This document shows, one piece after another, positions 30,801-36,882 of a stretch of DNA of 64,000 bases (the first letter of the stretch is position 1; every line of letters starts with the position of its first letter). Below the pieces are notes generated by a model. That model was not told the origin of the DNA. It did not search any database and worked only from the letters and a program-made list of their open reading frames with translations. The position numbers were made by a program, and so were the translations under genes. Source of the DNA: Symsagittifera roscoffensis (Eukaryota > Xenacoelomorpha > Acoela > Convolutidae); assembly GCF_963678635.1 (NCBI RefSeq), contig NC_087063.1:64215290-64279289 (forward strand), in the 5' to 3' direction.

Positions 30801-33239
30801 AATTTTTGGAAACGAAAATGTTTTGAAGTCTCTTTTTGAAAATTTTGTACAATTTGTTGTTTTACAATTTTTCGGAGCGCTCACCCCCTCAAAGTTAGTA
30901 TAAAATTACTCCGAGGCCAAGACCCCCTCAAGTCGGTATTGATGGAAAGTTTTATAGTGGAATTATATTTTAGTCCCAACCTATCAGAATTCAATGCCGC
31001 CAGTTAGTCAATACATGGGAGCAGCACCTCCTCCGCAACAGCCAGAAAACTACATGCAGCAACCGCAAGCATCTCGTAGAATGTCAGGAGGGAGTCAAGG
31101 AAGCCAACGATCGGTCTCAGTTGTAAATAGCAGAATGATAGGAACACCTCAGCTCCAGAATCAGTACTCAGTTGCATCATTGCAGCAAGGAAGATCGTCA
31201 CAAATGCCGAGAGCTCCGACCTATCGCGAGGATGGGGCATACGATGACTTCGCTGATGCGAGACATCCCTCTATGGCAAGTGGACAGCCGCAACGAGCTG
31301 ACTTGGTTAATAACAGCCCACAAGGCGCGAATAGAGGGCCGTCGCAATCCAATTCACAGCAACAAGGAAGGATGTCCAACATTCCAGCAGGAAACCCTCA
31401 GGGTCCACAGGACGGAGGTGACCCGTATGCTGAGCATCAGTATGGGAGCGTAGTTGATAGCCGGATCCCGAGGAGCCAAATTTACGGTATGAGTCAGGCT
31501 GGTGGAAGCCAAGCTCCCAGCCAGTATGGACAGCCAGAACCTCCTGAGAACCCATACTATGGTTCAGTGGTCAGGACCATGAGAAGCCAACATATGGATA
31601 ATGGTAACTACTCGCAGCAGGGAGGATCGCAAGCTGGGGGATCTTTCTCTGGCGAGCAACCGCAACCGCAATCTAGAAGAGGGTCTCAATTAAGTGGCTC
31701 TGGATCAGCTGCTGGAATGCCCAACCAACCTCAAAACCCAAACGAGTACATACCGAGTTCTCGACTTTACGCTACTAATGATAACATGCAACCACCTATT
31801 GATCAAAACGAGCCTATGATTGATCAGCAACCACCTCAACCAGTAGCTCCTGATATGGGCGAACCTGGAATGACAGACGGGATGCAACCACCACCACCTG
31901 GAGTAAAGCGAGTGGTTACAACAGTTAAAACGACCAAAACTAAGAAAGTAGTGACTGGAGGAGAGCCACCTGTAGACGACCAAGGCTTGCAAGATCCTAA
32001 TCAAATGGACCCTGCATACCCTGTAGATCAAGGATACCCTGCACAGCCACCTCAGGACCAGTTTTATCCGGATGAAAATCAGCAACAAGGGGGGCCAGGA
32101 GCGGCGGCGCAGAACAATGGATCATTTGGCCAAGGCCCCGATGGATATGGCAATCAGCAGGCACCCGATAGATATGGGGCATATCCAGGAGCGCCAGAAC
32201 TATATGGAAGTCAACGAGGGAGTCAAGTTGGTGCCCAGGTGCCAGGAGCTTACGGTAGTCAGGCTGGCAGCCAAAGGGGCTCCATGGGAGCGGGTGGTCA
32301 GCCGAGATATGGAAGCCAGCGAGGTAGCCAGATGAGTGGAGGATCGGGTCGCCCAGTTGAAGAGAATCCTTATTATGGAAGCATTGTGAGGTCTCTACAG
32401 TCTGACTTCATGGACGGCGATTCTGTAGGAAGCCAGAGAGGCAGTCAGGGATCAATTAGAGCGGGAAGCAGAGCACGATCACAAGGTCCTGGAAGTCAGG
32501 CAGGTGCTCCTAACGCAAGGAGCCAACGAGGTAGCCAGGAATCATTGGGAGCTCGAAGCCAGTCTGCATCTAGAGGAGCTGGCAGTCAAAGAGCATCAGC
32601 TGGACAGCCCCCAGAAGAGAATTCGTATTATGGAAGTGTGGTCCAGTCAATGAGGTCTCAATTCATGCGAGGAAGTGCCGGTGGGGGAAGTCAGCAAGGG
32701 AGTAGAGCCGAGTCATTCGGGGCGTACGGAGGCCAGCAATCACAGGCAGCACAAGACCCTCAACCAGCCGGAGGTGAGTACGATACTGCAATGGCTAGCG
32801 GGGAAGAACCAAAATACGGATCTCAGCCTTCCTATGGAAGTCAAAACGGGGTCGGAATGTATGGAGCAAAAGAAGGCCAGACTGGTCAGTATATAAAAAT
32901 AGTAACTAGACAAAAAGGAAGATTATAAGCCGATCCATTGCTCATCGAAATTTTTTTACGGCCCTAAAGTTAAATGTTACCTTAAAGTTAAATGTAGAAT
33001 AGTGTTTAAATATTTTTTCTTCGTCGATTCTAATTTAAACAGTGATAATTTCTTTAATTAAAACTCATTTTTGATCAGGCACCCAAGGAAGTGAGCCGGA
33101 AGCAGAAGGGGGGCAAGACAGTGAACAAGAGGGAGGTGGAGCCAGAGCGAGTGGAGGGAGTGCAGATCCGAGACCGGTGACGCAGTCCTACAAGGATGAA
33201 GAGAATTACAGCGAATACGATTACGGAGAAGGAAACTAG
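6685..33239 (+). CDS. Gene 1: large low-complexity Q/S/G/P-rich repeat protein, spliced, 5' end not identified
   Basis: Nine exons joined by GT-AG introns give about 2,437 residues with no stop and matching phases at every junction (0,0,0,2,1,1,1,1). The order is: an Asp/Ser-rich segment; an acidic EDEEQ segment; a Cys-bearing segment with PSAEGG and SGYQNNQxPPQL repeats; a folded-looking stretch of about 75 residues; a long QGxP/GSRSQLSG region; duplicated exons carrying YYGSVV motifs; and an acidic, Tyr-rich C-terminus (EENYSEYDYGEGN). Recurrent RGSQ and RRGSQLSG sequences are possible basophilic kinase sites. Valine/lysine-rich patches (KRVVTTVKTTK type) recur in several exons. No enzyme domain, signal peptide or classical TM segment is seen. 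Function is unknown; a disordered scaffold or structural protein is only a guess. Start codon and promoter are not identified. Confidence 0.8.
7091..7634 (+). mobile_element. Dispersed repeat family A, copy 1 (terminal hairpin)
   Basis: About 544 bp, starting TTGTTCCGACTTTCG and ending with the hairpin CAGGGC-TTT-GCCCTG followed by ATACGAGCAGTCTTGTTT. Near full-length copies are at 18681-19224 (plus) and 49594-50119 (inverted); fragments lie elsewhere. No coding potential, no TIR. The 3' hairpin layout resembles non-autonomous Helitron/Helentron elements, but the class is not proven. Confidence 0.7.
7952..8582. mobile_element. Tc1/mariner-type palindromic MITE
   Basis: 631 bp flanked by TA on both sides (7950-7951, 8583-8584). 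Termini CAGTGCTGATTTAAATTATC and its reverse complement are followed by long inverted arms of about 200 bp or more, so most of the element can fold into one hairpin. TA duplication and CAGTG ends fit the Tc1/mariner superfamily. The apparent ORFs in the arms are mirror images and not genes. Confidence 0.85.
8583..9430. repeat. Intron sequence with two diverged satellite monomers
   Basis: About 8825-9200 carries two copies of a monomer built around 'AAAAAGTTATGACCCCC', 'TTTTTGACnnTTTTTGAAA' and 'CTCAAAAACTACCCTCCCAAATCTGAG'. The same monomer is tandem at 11700-13260 and 20985-21800. No gene seen. Confidence 0.6.
9430..10950 (+). mobile_element. Composite of family B repeats (several truncated copies)
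   Basis: Two family B 5' starts (CATTGAAAATGGGGA near 9457 and 9892) and three 3' ends (GTGCTACTTGCAC-type hairpin plus ACCGGnTATC, near 10345, 10615 and 10915) lie in one stretch, which suggests nested or serially truncated insertions. AT-rich, no coding signal. Confidence 0.6.
10951..11700. other. Intron of gene 1, no clear gene
   Basis: AT-rich. It holds an inverted family B 3' end fragment at about 11372-11402 (ATAGCCGGTTGCAGTGCAAG). A short protein-like open stretch before TTTCAG|GTTG near 11200 has no phase-compatible acceptor and is not called an exon. Confidence 0.4.
11922..12342 (+). mobile_element. hAT-type MITE, copy 1
   Basis: 421 bp with near-perfect terminal inverted repeats (CAGGGGTGGATCTAGG left, CTAAATCCGCCCCTG right) and an exact 8-bp TSD, ATCAAAAC, at 11914-11921 and 12343-12350. 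CAGGGGCGGAT termini with an 8-bp TSD are typical of hAT. It contains a pol III B-box-like GGTTCGAATCC near 12277 and a C-run at 12305-12318. No transposase. Confidence 0.92.
12319..12690 (+). repeat. 188-bp direct tandem duplication including the hAT MITE end
   Basis: The right end of the MITE, its TSD and about 140 bp of satellite recur with an offset of 188 bp (12343 and 12531 both start ATCAAAACGAAGG). The copies look virtually identical, so this is recent and postdates MITE insertion. Confidence 0.85.
13261..13758. other. Intron of gene 1, nothing recognised
   Basis: AT-rich. No coding or repeat structure that I can support. It ends in GACTGTTTGCAG, the acceptor for the next exon. Confidence 0.5.
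13759..13938 (+). CDS. Gene 1 exon: acidic EDEEQ-repeat segment
   Basis: Acceptor TTTGCAG|GAACAG and donor CAGACG|GTATGC. 180 bp, phase 0 to phase 0, 60 residues, beginning EQHARESDEQEVSDFNSSD, passing through tandem EDEEQ units and ending IVVPVPPNQT. If the gene started here, ATG at 13741 would be the in-frame start, but the strong acceptor and the compatible upstream exon favour an internal exon. Confidence 0.65.
13939..14759 (+). repeat. Intron with repeat family D copy 1 (about 14215-14700)
   Basis: About 480 bp starting near GTGTCAGTGAAATTAGTGAG, containing TTTTTTTTGGCAG|GAAAAATC (a pyrimidine tract plus AG) and 'AAAAAGTGATCAACTTTTGA', and ending with CAATTGACACTTTTCCAAC. Similar copies lie at 15160-15690, 20135-20520, 20550-20760, 30290-30620 and 33760-34440 (scattered). 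Class unknown. Confidence 0.55.
14760..15100 (+). pseudogene. Partial copy of the 15862-17307 exon, without splice sites
   Basis: From TCTCAACTTGAGTCCCGGTC to CCTTTCCAA this matches about 16010-16415 almost perfectly, with fewer PSAEGG units (about three against seven). It stays open in the same frame for over 100 codons but has no acceptor at its start, and then meets unrelated sequence and a stop at 15119. It is a recent duplicate inserted between two family D repeats. Use as an alternative exon cannot be excluded. Confidence 0.75.
15101..15861 (+). repeat. Intron with repeat family D copy 2 (about 15160-15690)
   Basis: The same landmarks as copy 1: GAGTCGCTGAACGTAGTGAAG, a TTTTTTTTTCAG|GGAAGAAC acceptor-like site, ACGTTATCGACTTTTAATTTCG, and the ending TTCATTGACTCTTTTCCAAC. 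The stretch ends with TTATGATTTAG, the acceptor of the next exon. Confidence 0.6.
15862..17307 (+). CDS. Gene 1 exon: Cys-bearing start, PSAEGG and SGYQNNQxPPQL repeats
   Basis: Acceptor GATTTAG|AATCCG, donor TCACAG|GTAAGA. 1446 bp, phase 0 to 0, 482 residues. It opens with NPYCPIGCCPCI (the only Cys cluster seen in the gene), then PSAEGG units (about 16037-16190), a Gln/Ala-rich stretch (HTANPMSQQTANQ), a second Cys-containing stretch (QCVQPDCPPASNC, about 16558), and a 14-unit array of 12 residues (16756-17259). Codon use is uniform and the repeats keep the frame, so the exon is under coding constraint. It joins in phase to the 24375 exon. Confidence 0.85.
16756..17280 (+). repeat. Coding minisatellite, 36 bp x 14.6
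   Basis: The unit encodes SGYQNNQxPPQL, where x is Thr, Ala, Val or Ser. Units are nearly identical; one has Leu for Gln (near 16877), and two late units share the silent variants TCAGGCTAT, so the array has been partly homogenised. Both other frames of the array are also open, which creates spurious antisense ORFs. Confidence 0.95.
17418..18596. mobile_element. 1.18-kb TIR element with homopolymeric G/C tracts
   Basis: The left end CACTGGAGTTCCATGGAAAA and the right end are inverted copies (CACTGGAGTTCCGTGGATAA from the right) of about 30 bp, continuing into TAATCGATTnTA. The core has G-runs (17571-17586, 18079-18096, 18181-18190) and C-runs (about 17761-17773, 17909-17919) with many GGGTAAAC/GTTTACCCC motifs in opposite orientation. 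ATAATCGATTATAATCC motifs recur at 29860-30160. No transposase. TSD uncertain. Possibly a MITE with a low-complexity core. Confidence 0.6.
18681..19224 (+). mobile_element. Dispersed repeat family A, copy 2
   Basis: Starts TTGTTCCGACTTTCG; its 5' end holds a perfect stem ACTTTCG-ATA-CGAAAGT (18689-18705). It ends with CAGGGC-TTC-GCCCTG (19190-19204) plus ATACGAGCAGTCTTGTTT. Highly similar to copy 1 (7091-7634). Confidence 0.75.
19341..19385 (+). CDS. Candidate 45-bp microexon of gene 1
   Basis: GATTTTTAG|GACACG to GAGCTC|GTATTT, phase 0 to 0, encoding DTIEFILYHQLEEEL. The donor is weak, and the phase match alone could be chance. Not included in the assembled protein. Confidence 0.25.
19486..19530 (+). 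CDS. Candidate 45-bp microexon of gene 1
   Basis: TTTTGATTTTAG|CACCTA to TCTCAG|GTACTT, phase 0 to 0, encoding HLTDGRVSSIPEVSQ. Good splice sites, and the right phase for insertion between the 15862 and 24375 exons. Low-complexity Ser/Pro composition suits the gene. Confidence 0.4.
19600..20760 (+). repeat. Family D repeats, copies 3 and 4 plus a diverged copy
   Basis: About 19610-19900 (diverged), 20135-20520 and 20550-20760 share family D landmarks: TTTTTTTTCAGGAAAnnC, CAGGCTCAAATT, a 'GTAAATTACGCT' segment and 'AACAGCAAAAnnGTAAA'. No coding signal. Confidence 0.5.
20985..21800. repeat. Diverged satellite array, about four monomers
   Basis: The same monomer as at 11700-13260. Homologous positions at about 21069, 21253, 21411 and 21585 are spaced 158-184 bp apart. 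The array is preceded by the segment 'TTACCCTAACCCACTTTCTACT', which resembles the left edge of the other array near 11680. Confidence 0.65.
22021..22093 (+). other. tRNA-like sequence (possible SINE head or pseudo-tRNA)
   Basis: An A-box-like TTAGCATAGAGGTATCG and a B-box-like GAGGTTTGAGTCCC are about 40 bp apart, as in tRNA genes, but I cannot fold a convincing cloverleaf with a CCA-adjacent acceptor stem. More likely a decayed tRNA-derived repeat. Confidence 0.3.
22640..23430 (-). pseudogene. Decayed BEL/Pao retrotransposon integrase
   Basis: Three broken minus-strand frames, in order from right to left: IERCLLSPSARNFGNAW (about 23280-23230; compare the family's I-x-W-x-F-x-P-x-A-P-H-F-G-G-x-W-E); AETEAVLNSRLLTLVS (about 23145-23100; family E-x-x-L-N-S-R-P-L-T), continuing through TPKNFLIGS (family TPNHFLLG); then WPLGRVLENW...DGIARL...TRPAKKIEL (about 22860-22740), the BEL/Pao C-terminal module. 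Stops and frameshifts separate the parts. The remnant lies antisense in a gene 1 intron. Further decayed pol may extend to about 23900. Confidence 0.7.
23431..24374. other. Intron of gene 1, nothing firm
   Basis: Possibly more decayed BEL/Pao sequence on the left. The right end supplies GATGTTGAGTTTAG, the acceptor of the next exon. No gene seen. Confidence 0.4.
24375..24601 (+). CDS. Gene 1 exon: compact, less repetitive segment
   Basis: Acceptor GAGTTTAG|GAAACG, donor CCACC|GTAAGT. 227 bp, enters phase 0 and leaves phase 2. It encodes ETDASVLSDSERGPECTDP and DKLYLQKRVVETVMYRPNGK stretches and ends with DEDWFLINRGMYPP. This is the least repetitive part of the protein and the best query for homology searching. 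The VVETV patch echoes the EEVIETVEKTEQVTV patches in the next exon. Confidence 0.85.
24832..26915 (+). CDS. Gene 1 exon: long QGxP/GSRSQLSG region with internal duplication and hydrophobic tail
   Basis: Acceptor GAGCAG|ACTG takes up the phase-2 codon (CC|A); donor CACAGT|GTACGT leaves phase 1. 2084 bp. The first part is acidic and Gln/Thr-rich. It is followed by two copies of a segment of about 165 residues (25271-25766, 25767-26200) that begins LPEQ...EEVIETVEKTEQVTVDYP and contains RPRSSGTxSGQGIPG, GSRSQL and TPVYQNRSQ. Near the end, MVEWMQFFVTFPFKVMQYVG (26794-26853) and the following WLSKIMYQ are hydrophobic/aromatic, unlike the rest; they could form an amphipathic helix or a membrane-contacting segment. 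Confidence 0.85.
26916..27109 (+). other. Short intron of gene 1
   Basis: 194 bp, GTACGT to TACTTTTAG. The phase-1 junction (T|TC) keeps the frame open: PAPQ-F-LPRGSR. Confidence 0.7.
27110..27418 (+). CDS. Gene 1 exon: Arg/Ser/Gln-rich segment
   Basis: Acceptor TACTTTTAG|TCCTGC, donor CCGG|GTAAAC. 309 bp, phase 1 to 1, about 103 residues. Arg/Ser/Gly-rich (GSRASRASQPQAGQ, RGRSRSSGMPGRPV) with an IPETIPEENYYRRPVSQPP stretch. The basic charge contrasts with the acidic ends of the protein. Confidence 0.8.
27560..27710. mobile_element. 147-bp TIR MITE family, copy 1
   Basis: Ends GGATCTCTTAAGTTATATCC and, from the right, GGATCTCTTTAACTATATCC: inverted repeats of 22 bp with two mismatches. Related copies are at 51444-51590 and 58550-58695. 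No clear TSD. No coding capacity. Confidence 0.8.
27863..28062 (-). mobile_element. Degraded hAT-type MITE
   Basis: An inverted, shortened copy of the 11922-12342 family: GAGGGGGCAGACGCCCCC, TTGGTCGACCTAAAAAAAAG, then CTCGGGAAAATCCTAGATCC and GCCTCTG. The outer ends are damaged and the flanking 8-mers do not match, so no TSD survives. Confidence 0.7.
28118..28215 (+). repeat. AT palindrome joined to a 37-bp copy of downstream exon sequence
   Basis: The palindrome (ATTCAATATAATAC ... GTATTATATTGAAT, 14-bp arms, 11-bp loop) ends at about 28175. From 28179 to 28215 the sequence is identical to 28667-28703 inside the next exon. The piece has no splice sites. Confidence 0.85.
28331..29152 (+). 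CDS. Gene 1 exon: YGSVV motifs and GFPADQ array
   Basis: Acceptor TGCTTGCAG|GAGCAG, donor GACAAG|GTTAAC. 822 bp, phase 1 to 1. Residues corresponding to 28376-28710 are a near copy of 31410-31745 in the next exon: DPYAEHQYGSVVDSRIPRSQ, ENPYYGSVVRTM and RRGSQLSG. Then a VRRVVTVVKTKRVV patch (about 28868-28910) and eight GFPADQ units (28951-29094). It is therefore an exon duplicate that later gained its own repeat array. Confidence 0.85.
28951..29094 (+). repeat. Coding minisatellite, 18 bp x 8, in 36-bp dimers
   Basis: The unit GGATTCCCxGCTGATCAA encodes GFPADQ. The Pro codon alternates CCT, CCG, CCT, CCG and so on (last unit CCC), so the array expanded as 36-bp dimers. The shorter, diverged counterpart in the 30974 exon (near 32017) reads AYPVDQGYPAQ. 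Confidence 0.95.
29153..30973 (+). repeat. Intron with repeat fragments
   Basis: Contents: family D-like sequence (29400-29560); a family A-related 5' piece (29718-29850) and 3' end with CAGTCTTGTTT (30667-30706); a 108-bp tandem duplication of TAATCGATTATAATCC-type sequence (about 29905-30150); family D copy 5 (30290-30620); an internal hAT MITE fragment (about 30740-30935). It ends in ATATTTTAG, the acceptor of the next exon. Confidence 0.55.
30974..32884 (+). CDS. Gene 1 exon: main YYGSVV-motif and GSQRGSQ region
   Basis: Acceptor ATATTTTAG|TCCCAA, donor AGACTG|GTCAGT. 1911 bp, phase 1 to 1, about 637 residues. YGS motifs recur at about 31434, 31546, 32362 and 32617 (EHQYGSVVDS, ENPYYGSVVRTM, ENPYYGSIVRSL, ENSYYGSVVQSM), each followed within eight residues by a Ser and Phe/Met/Tyr. 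A KRVVTTVKTTKTKKVV patch lies near 31906-31955. The C-terminal half is dense in GSQRGSQ and YGSQ. The exon would end soon after 32928 without splicing, but the donor restores the frame to an acidic tail. Confidence 0.87.
33079..33239 (+). CDS. Gene 1 terminal exon
   Basis: Acceptor TTGATCAG|GCACCC, phase 1, 53 codons plus a TAG stop at 33237-33239. Acidic and Tyr-rich: GTQGSEPEAEGGQDSEQEGG, then SYKDEENYSEYDYGEGN at the C-terminus. The preceding intron is 194 bp. Confidence 0.85.
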
Positions 33240-33380
33240 AAAAGACAACGTGGTGGAGATCACTAAAATACCTCTGAGCGGCAACATCTGATTGATGTGA
33301 TTAGTTTGAATTTCTGGTGATTGATTCTTGTGGTTGAAACAATATTGTACATATGAATCATAGCTAAATATGTACAGAAT

Positions 33381-33386
33381 AATAAA
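33381..33386 (+). terminator. Poly(A) signal of gene 1
   Basis: AATAAA, about 140 bp after the stop codon, and the first such hexamer downstream. The 3' UTR is therefore short. Confidence 0.6.
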
Positions 33387-34049
33387 TATTAGTAATACTT
33401 ATTCATTGAAGTCTGATGACAAAAAACGAAACTGAGCAGAAGTCTCGTCCTTGAACATAGAGCATCTTAGGAAATATTTCGAAGATATTCATCGAAGAAC
33501 CGAAAACAGTCAGAAGAATAATTTTAACTAAATTAATTTTTACTAGCAATGAGTTCAAAAGTTTGCGCCAATTTTGATCAAGATTTGCAGTGAAACCAGT
33601 TTTGTAGTGTTTTGGGAATAAGGGGATTCAACTTACAAAATTGAACAAAATTGATTCAAAATTATTCACCAAATAAGCGCTTCGTATTTTGTTTTAACTG
33701 GGCTAAGCTACTAGTGGTTATAGCAAGATCTTATCTGCCTGCAATGAAACTTGTTAAATGTCATTGAACTAGGTGAAGACACTTAGGTCATGTGATGTCA
33801 GAGAGTGTTGAAAATTGGTCACGCTCATTTTGATTTTTGAAGAATTTGACTTCAATTCCTTGCAAATTTCAGCTTAAACTCATTTGCATAAAAATAGTAA
33901 GTTAACATCTAGAATAGACCCAAAAAAACTGAATTAGTTAAGTTTTGATGTTGGTGTTTTATTGTGAGGTTTTCCAGCAGAACAGAAAAATGACCTATTA
34001 GCCCCGTTTTCTCTGATGTACACTAATGAAAAAGGTGTCAGTCACTAAA
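33387..34049. other. Intergenic, family D-like fragments
   Basis: The segment near 33757 (CATTGAACTAGGTGAAGACAC) resembles the start of family D. Otherwise plain AT-rich sequence. Confidence 0.35.
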
Positions 34050-34345
34050 CATCCATTTTTCAAAAAAAAAACAGCTTTAATGTGATGCAATATTCTTCAA
34101 AAAATTAAAGAAAAAAGTGTCCGTCAGAAAATATTTTTCAAAAACTAAACAGCTTTAATGTGATGCAATATTCTTCAAAAAATTAAAGAAAAAAGTGTCC
34201 GTCAGAAAATATTTTTCAAAAACTAAACAGCTTTAATGTGATGCATTATTCTTCCGAAAATTAACAAAAAAGGCTCAGTCACAAAACATTTTTCAAAAAT
34301 AAATAAACAGCTTTAATGTGATGTGATGCATTATTCTTCAAAAAA
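34050..34345 (+). repeat. 78-bp tandem repeat, about 3.7 copies
   Basis: ACAGCTTTAATGTGATGCAA recurs at about 34071, 34149 and 34227 and, more diverged, at 34307. The first two units are almost identical, the last two have drifted. Confidence 0.85.
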
Positions 34346-34922
34346 TTCGAAAGTTGGAAAATGTTTAAAAAATGAATCATTTCTCTGGTTTTCTTTCGTT
34401 CATTGACACTTTTCAATTATTTATTGGCTGTTTAAACATTGGCTTCAAGAAATGAAAATAAATCATAAGTGTGCGAAAAATTAGCGTAAAATTTTACGAG
34501 ATCATTTTTTTCTGGCCGAGAGCAAAAGTTTTCTAAAAGGCCCCAATTTATTTAAGTTTGTGGGGAGGGCGCACTGAATGAACGCAATTTGTTGAATAAA
34601 AGAACTCAAAACATCATTTTTAGCCTGTTGTTTTCAAAAATTGCCAGCCGCGCAGAAATTGTTTGACAAAATATATTCTTTTTTTTTGTAAAATGGTCGA
34701 CTAAAAATATAGCTCAACAAAACTTTAACATTTTTCCGAAAAAAGCATATCCCACAAAAAAAAATTTTAAGCACGCCACTGGAAATAATTGTTGTTTAGA
34801 GATCATGGATAGTTTTGATCTTGAGTTTGTTGAAAATTGTTACTTTTCCAAACGAGAAAAAATAAGTCAATACTTCAACAGGTGTCTTATAATAGTAAAC
34901 TAGATTTTTTCGAGTGTACATA
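34346..34922. other. Intergenic spacer
   Basis: A family D-like ending (TTCATTGACACTTTTCAATT near 34388), otherwise featureless AT-rich sequence up to the TSD ACATA (34918-34922). Confidence 0.35.
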
Positions 34923-35263
34923 TGTTAAAAAATTAGGATAAAACCGTCTGTTTGTTAAAATTGGTTAAACTTAAACTAAGTCTAGTTTAAGACTGGTTGG
35001 TTTAAGGTTCCTACAATTTAGTTGTAGGCTTTTATCTAAGACTAGATTAAAGACTAAGGTAACTAGGCTAAGTTAAGAGTTAAGTAAAAAGGTTGAATTA
35101 AGAGTTAGTTGCACAGATTTAGTTGCTAATCAAAATTGACAATGAAACAATCTCTAGATCTACCAAAAGCCATTGCGCTTTTGGCAGGTTTTTAAATTGG
35201 CATGGTCATAACTGAATAAAACTTCAAGGTTAAAATGTCGACAATAAGATATCACATTTGACA
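34923..35263 (-). repeat. 3' LTR of the deleted Ty3/gypsy element
   Basis: 341 bp, TG...CA ends. It contains an inverted motif 'CAAAAGCC(A/G)TTGCGCTTTTGG' (about 35166-35187), also present in the other LTR, which could form a hairpin in the transcript. Confidence 0.95.
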
Positions 35264-35755
35264 TTCCCCGCGGAAATTTAACTATGCATATACTTTCGCC
35301 ACACAAAAGGAATGTTCTGGCTCAGAAATGGAGTAAAGGGTGCACTGGTCGGAAAATCCCCACATTAGGGCCCAATGGGCAAAATGTTAGCACCTGAATG
35401 GTTAGATGGAAAATTTTATCCAACGATAGCACCCGGTGGGTGAGATAATGATTTGGCCGTAAAATAATTGTATTGTACTGTTAAGGACTCAAGTTAAATA
35501 CTAAAGCGAGTCAGAGTTAGTCCAAATTGTAGTGTATTAGGCCAGCCCAAGTGTTATCTTTTCGACTATAATTGCGTCAGAATGATAAACAAAATTGCAT
35601 CAAAAAAGTACTAAATTTAACGAAAGTTACTGAAAGGAAGATTTCCGAGGTCTAATTTGCATCCCGGTTTGCGGCTCGACTGATTGTCCATCTCCTCTGT
35701 CCGTCGAGCGTCATTGGGTGTTTGGTAATTTTTCCGTCATACGGTCCATTATGCG

Positions 35756-36562
35756 TTAAAATTCGTTGGGCATATCGCCTAACCCATAAAATCCGGTTTT
35801 AAAACGGTAGAAGCCTGTTACGTCTCCCCCCACGATGTTGAAGTTACATTGGTTGCTTGCCTTTTTTGAAAGCGGTATTTGGCTATATGCGTACTTTAGA
35901 TCAATCGGTGAGAACCAAATTTTGTCTTCTTCGTGACCACTAATCGTAACTGCTACGTTATCAATTAGTTCAAATAGGTTCGGCATTTGATATCTATTAC
36001 GAAATATCTGTTTGTTCAATAATTTCGAATTTAATGCTAATTTAATTGATCCGTCCCTTTTGGCTGTAATTACGATAGGGGAGATGAAGCAATCTTCAGA
36101 ACATCTAGACAATTTTTCGATGTGATCATCTCTTAGTAGTTGGTCGATGCACAATTTAACCTTAAATAGAAGAGGGATCGGAAAGCGTTTCCCCTTCACC
36201 TGTAATGGCTTTATTGGTTTGTTGAAATAAGTGTTAATTATGAAATTATTTGATCTACCGGATCTTTTTATAAGGTCTGAAAATTGTCTTGATATGTATG
36301 CTTTAAACTCACTTTGTGATGGTGTTTCTTGGTCTTGGTCTGGTTTTAAGTCCGATACAAATTTTGTTTGATTGACGTCTGTCCCGATGAGTGATCTTTT
36401 CTGGGTTATCCGTAGCTCTGACCCATTGGGTGGGGGTTGTTTCTGGAGTACTACGATTCCCAGGTTCGGTAATATGTCGTTTCCGAGGAGATTTCTTTCT
36501 GCTCCTTCGGTAAGGAAAAGTTTCTGATCACTAGCGTCCCAACCCTTCGATCGAATTCTCAC
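35756..36562 (-). pseudogene. N-terminal part of reverse transcriptase, truncated
   Basis: 268 open codons from the protease/RT linker (LGNDILPNLGI near 36480) through the RT fingers (SPIVITAKRDGSIKL near 36090, DLKYAYSQIPL near 35900) to GFYGLGDMPNEF, then a stop at 35756, where the homologous protein continues towards its YxDD motif. No catalytic DD, RNase H or integrase remains. The deletion lies between 35756 and the 3' LTR; about 490 bp of non-pol sequence remain there. Confidence 0.9.
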
Positions 36563-36564
36563 CC

Positions 36565-36882
36565 GAACTCTTCCAATAATGTTTGTGCTCCCGAAGCCCT
36601 GATACGCTTTCTTTGTTATTTCGTCTACATTTTCTAACTTAAAAATCTATCTCGTATCTTCAGTTCATGGAGTAGGTCTTTTTTCATGAATGAGACTGGG
36701 ATTGCTGAGTCAATCTGAATTTCGGTGCAGTAGGGGTTGAAATTTCCCAGAGATACCATCAACGTCTTTTTTAGTTCTAGGCCTTCGTGATTAAATACGG
36801 TTCTCACTCCACGTTTGATCTTATCTTCAACTGCATTTATTTGAATATCCGTGTCCAGCGCCCGCTAGAACTAAAAAATCAT
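36565..36882 (-). pseudogene. Protease remnant of the deleted Ty3/gypsy element
   Basis: Between gag and RT, an aspartic protease-like motif reads I-D-S-A (36711-36703), where the left-hand element has D-S-G. The frame stops shortly after, near 36640. Ala for Gly would be a damaged or unusual active site. Confidence 0.6.
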
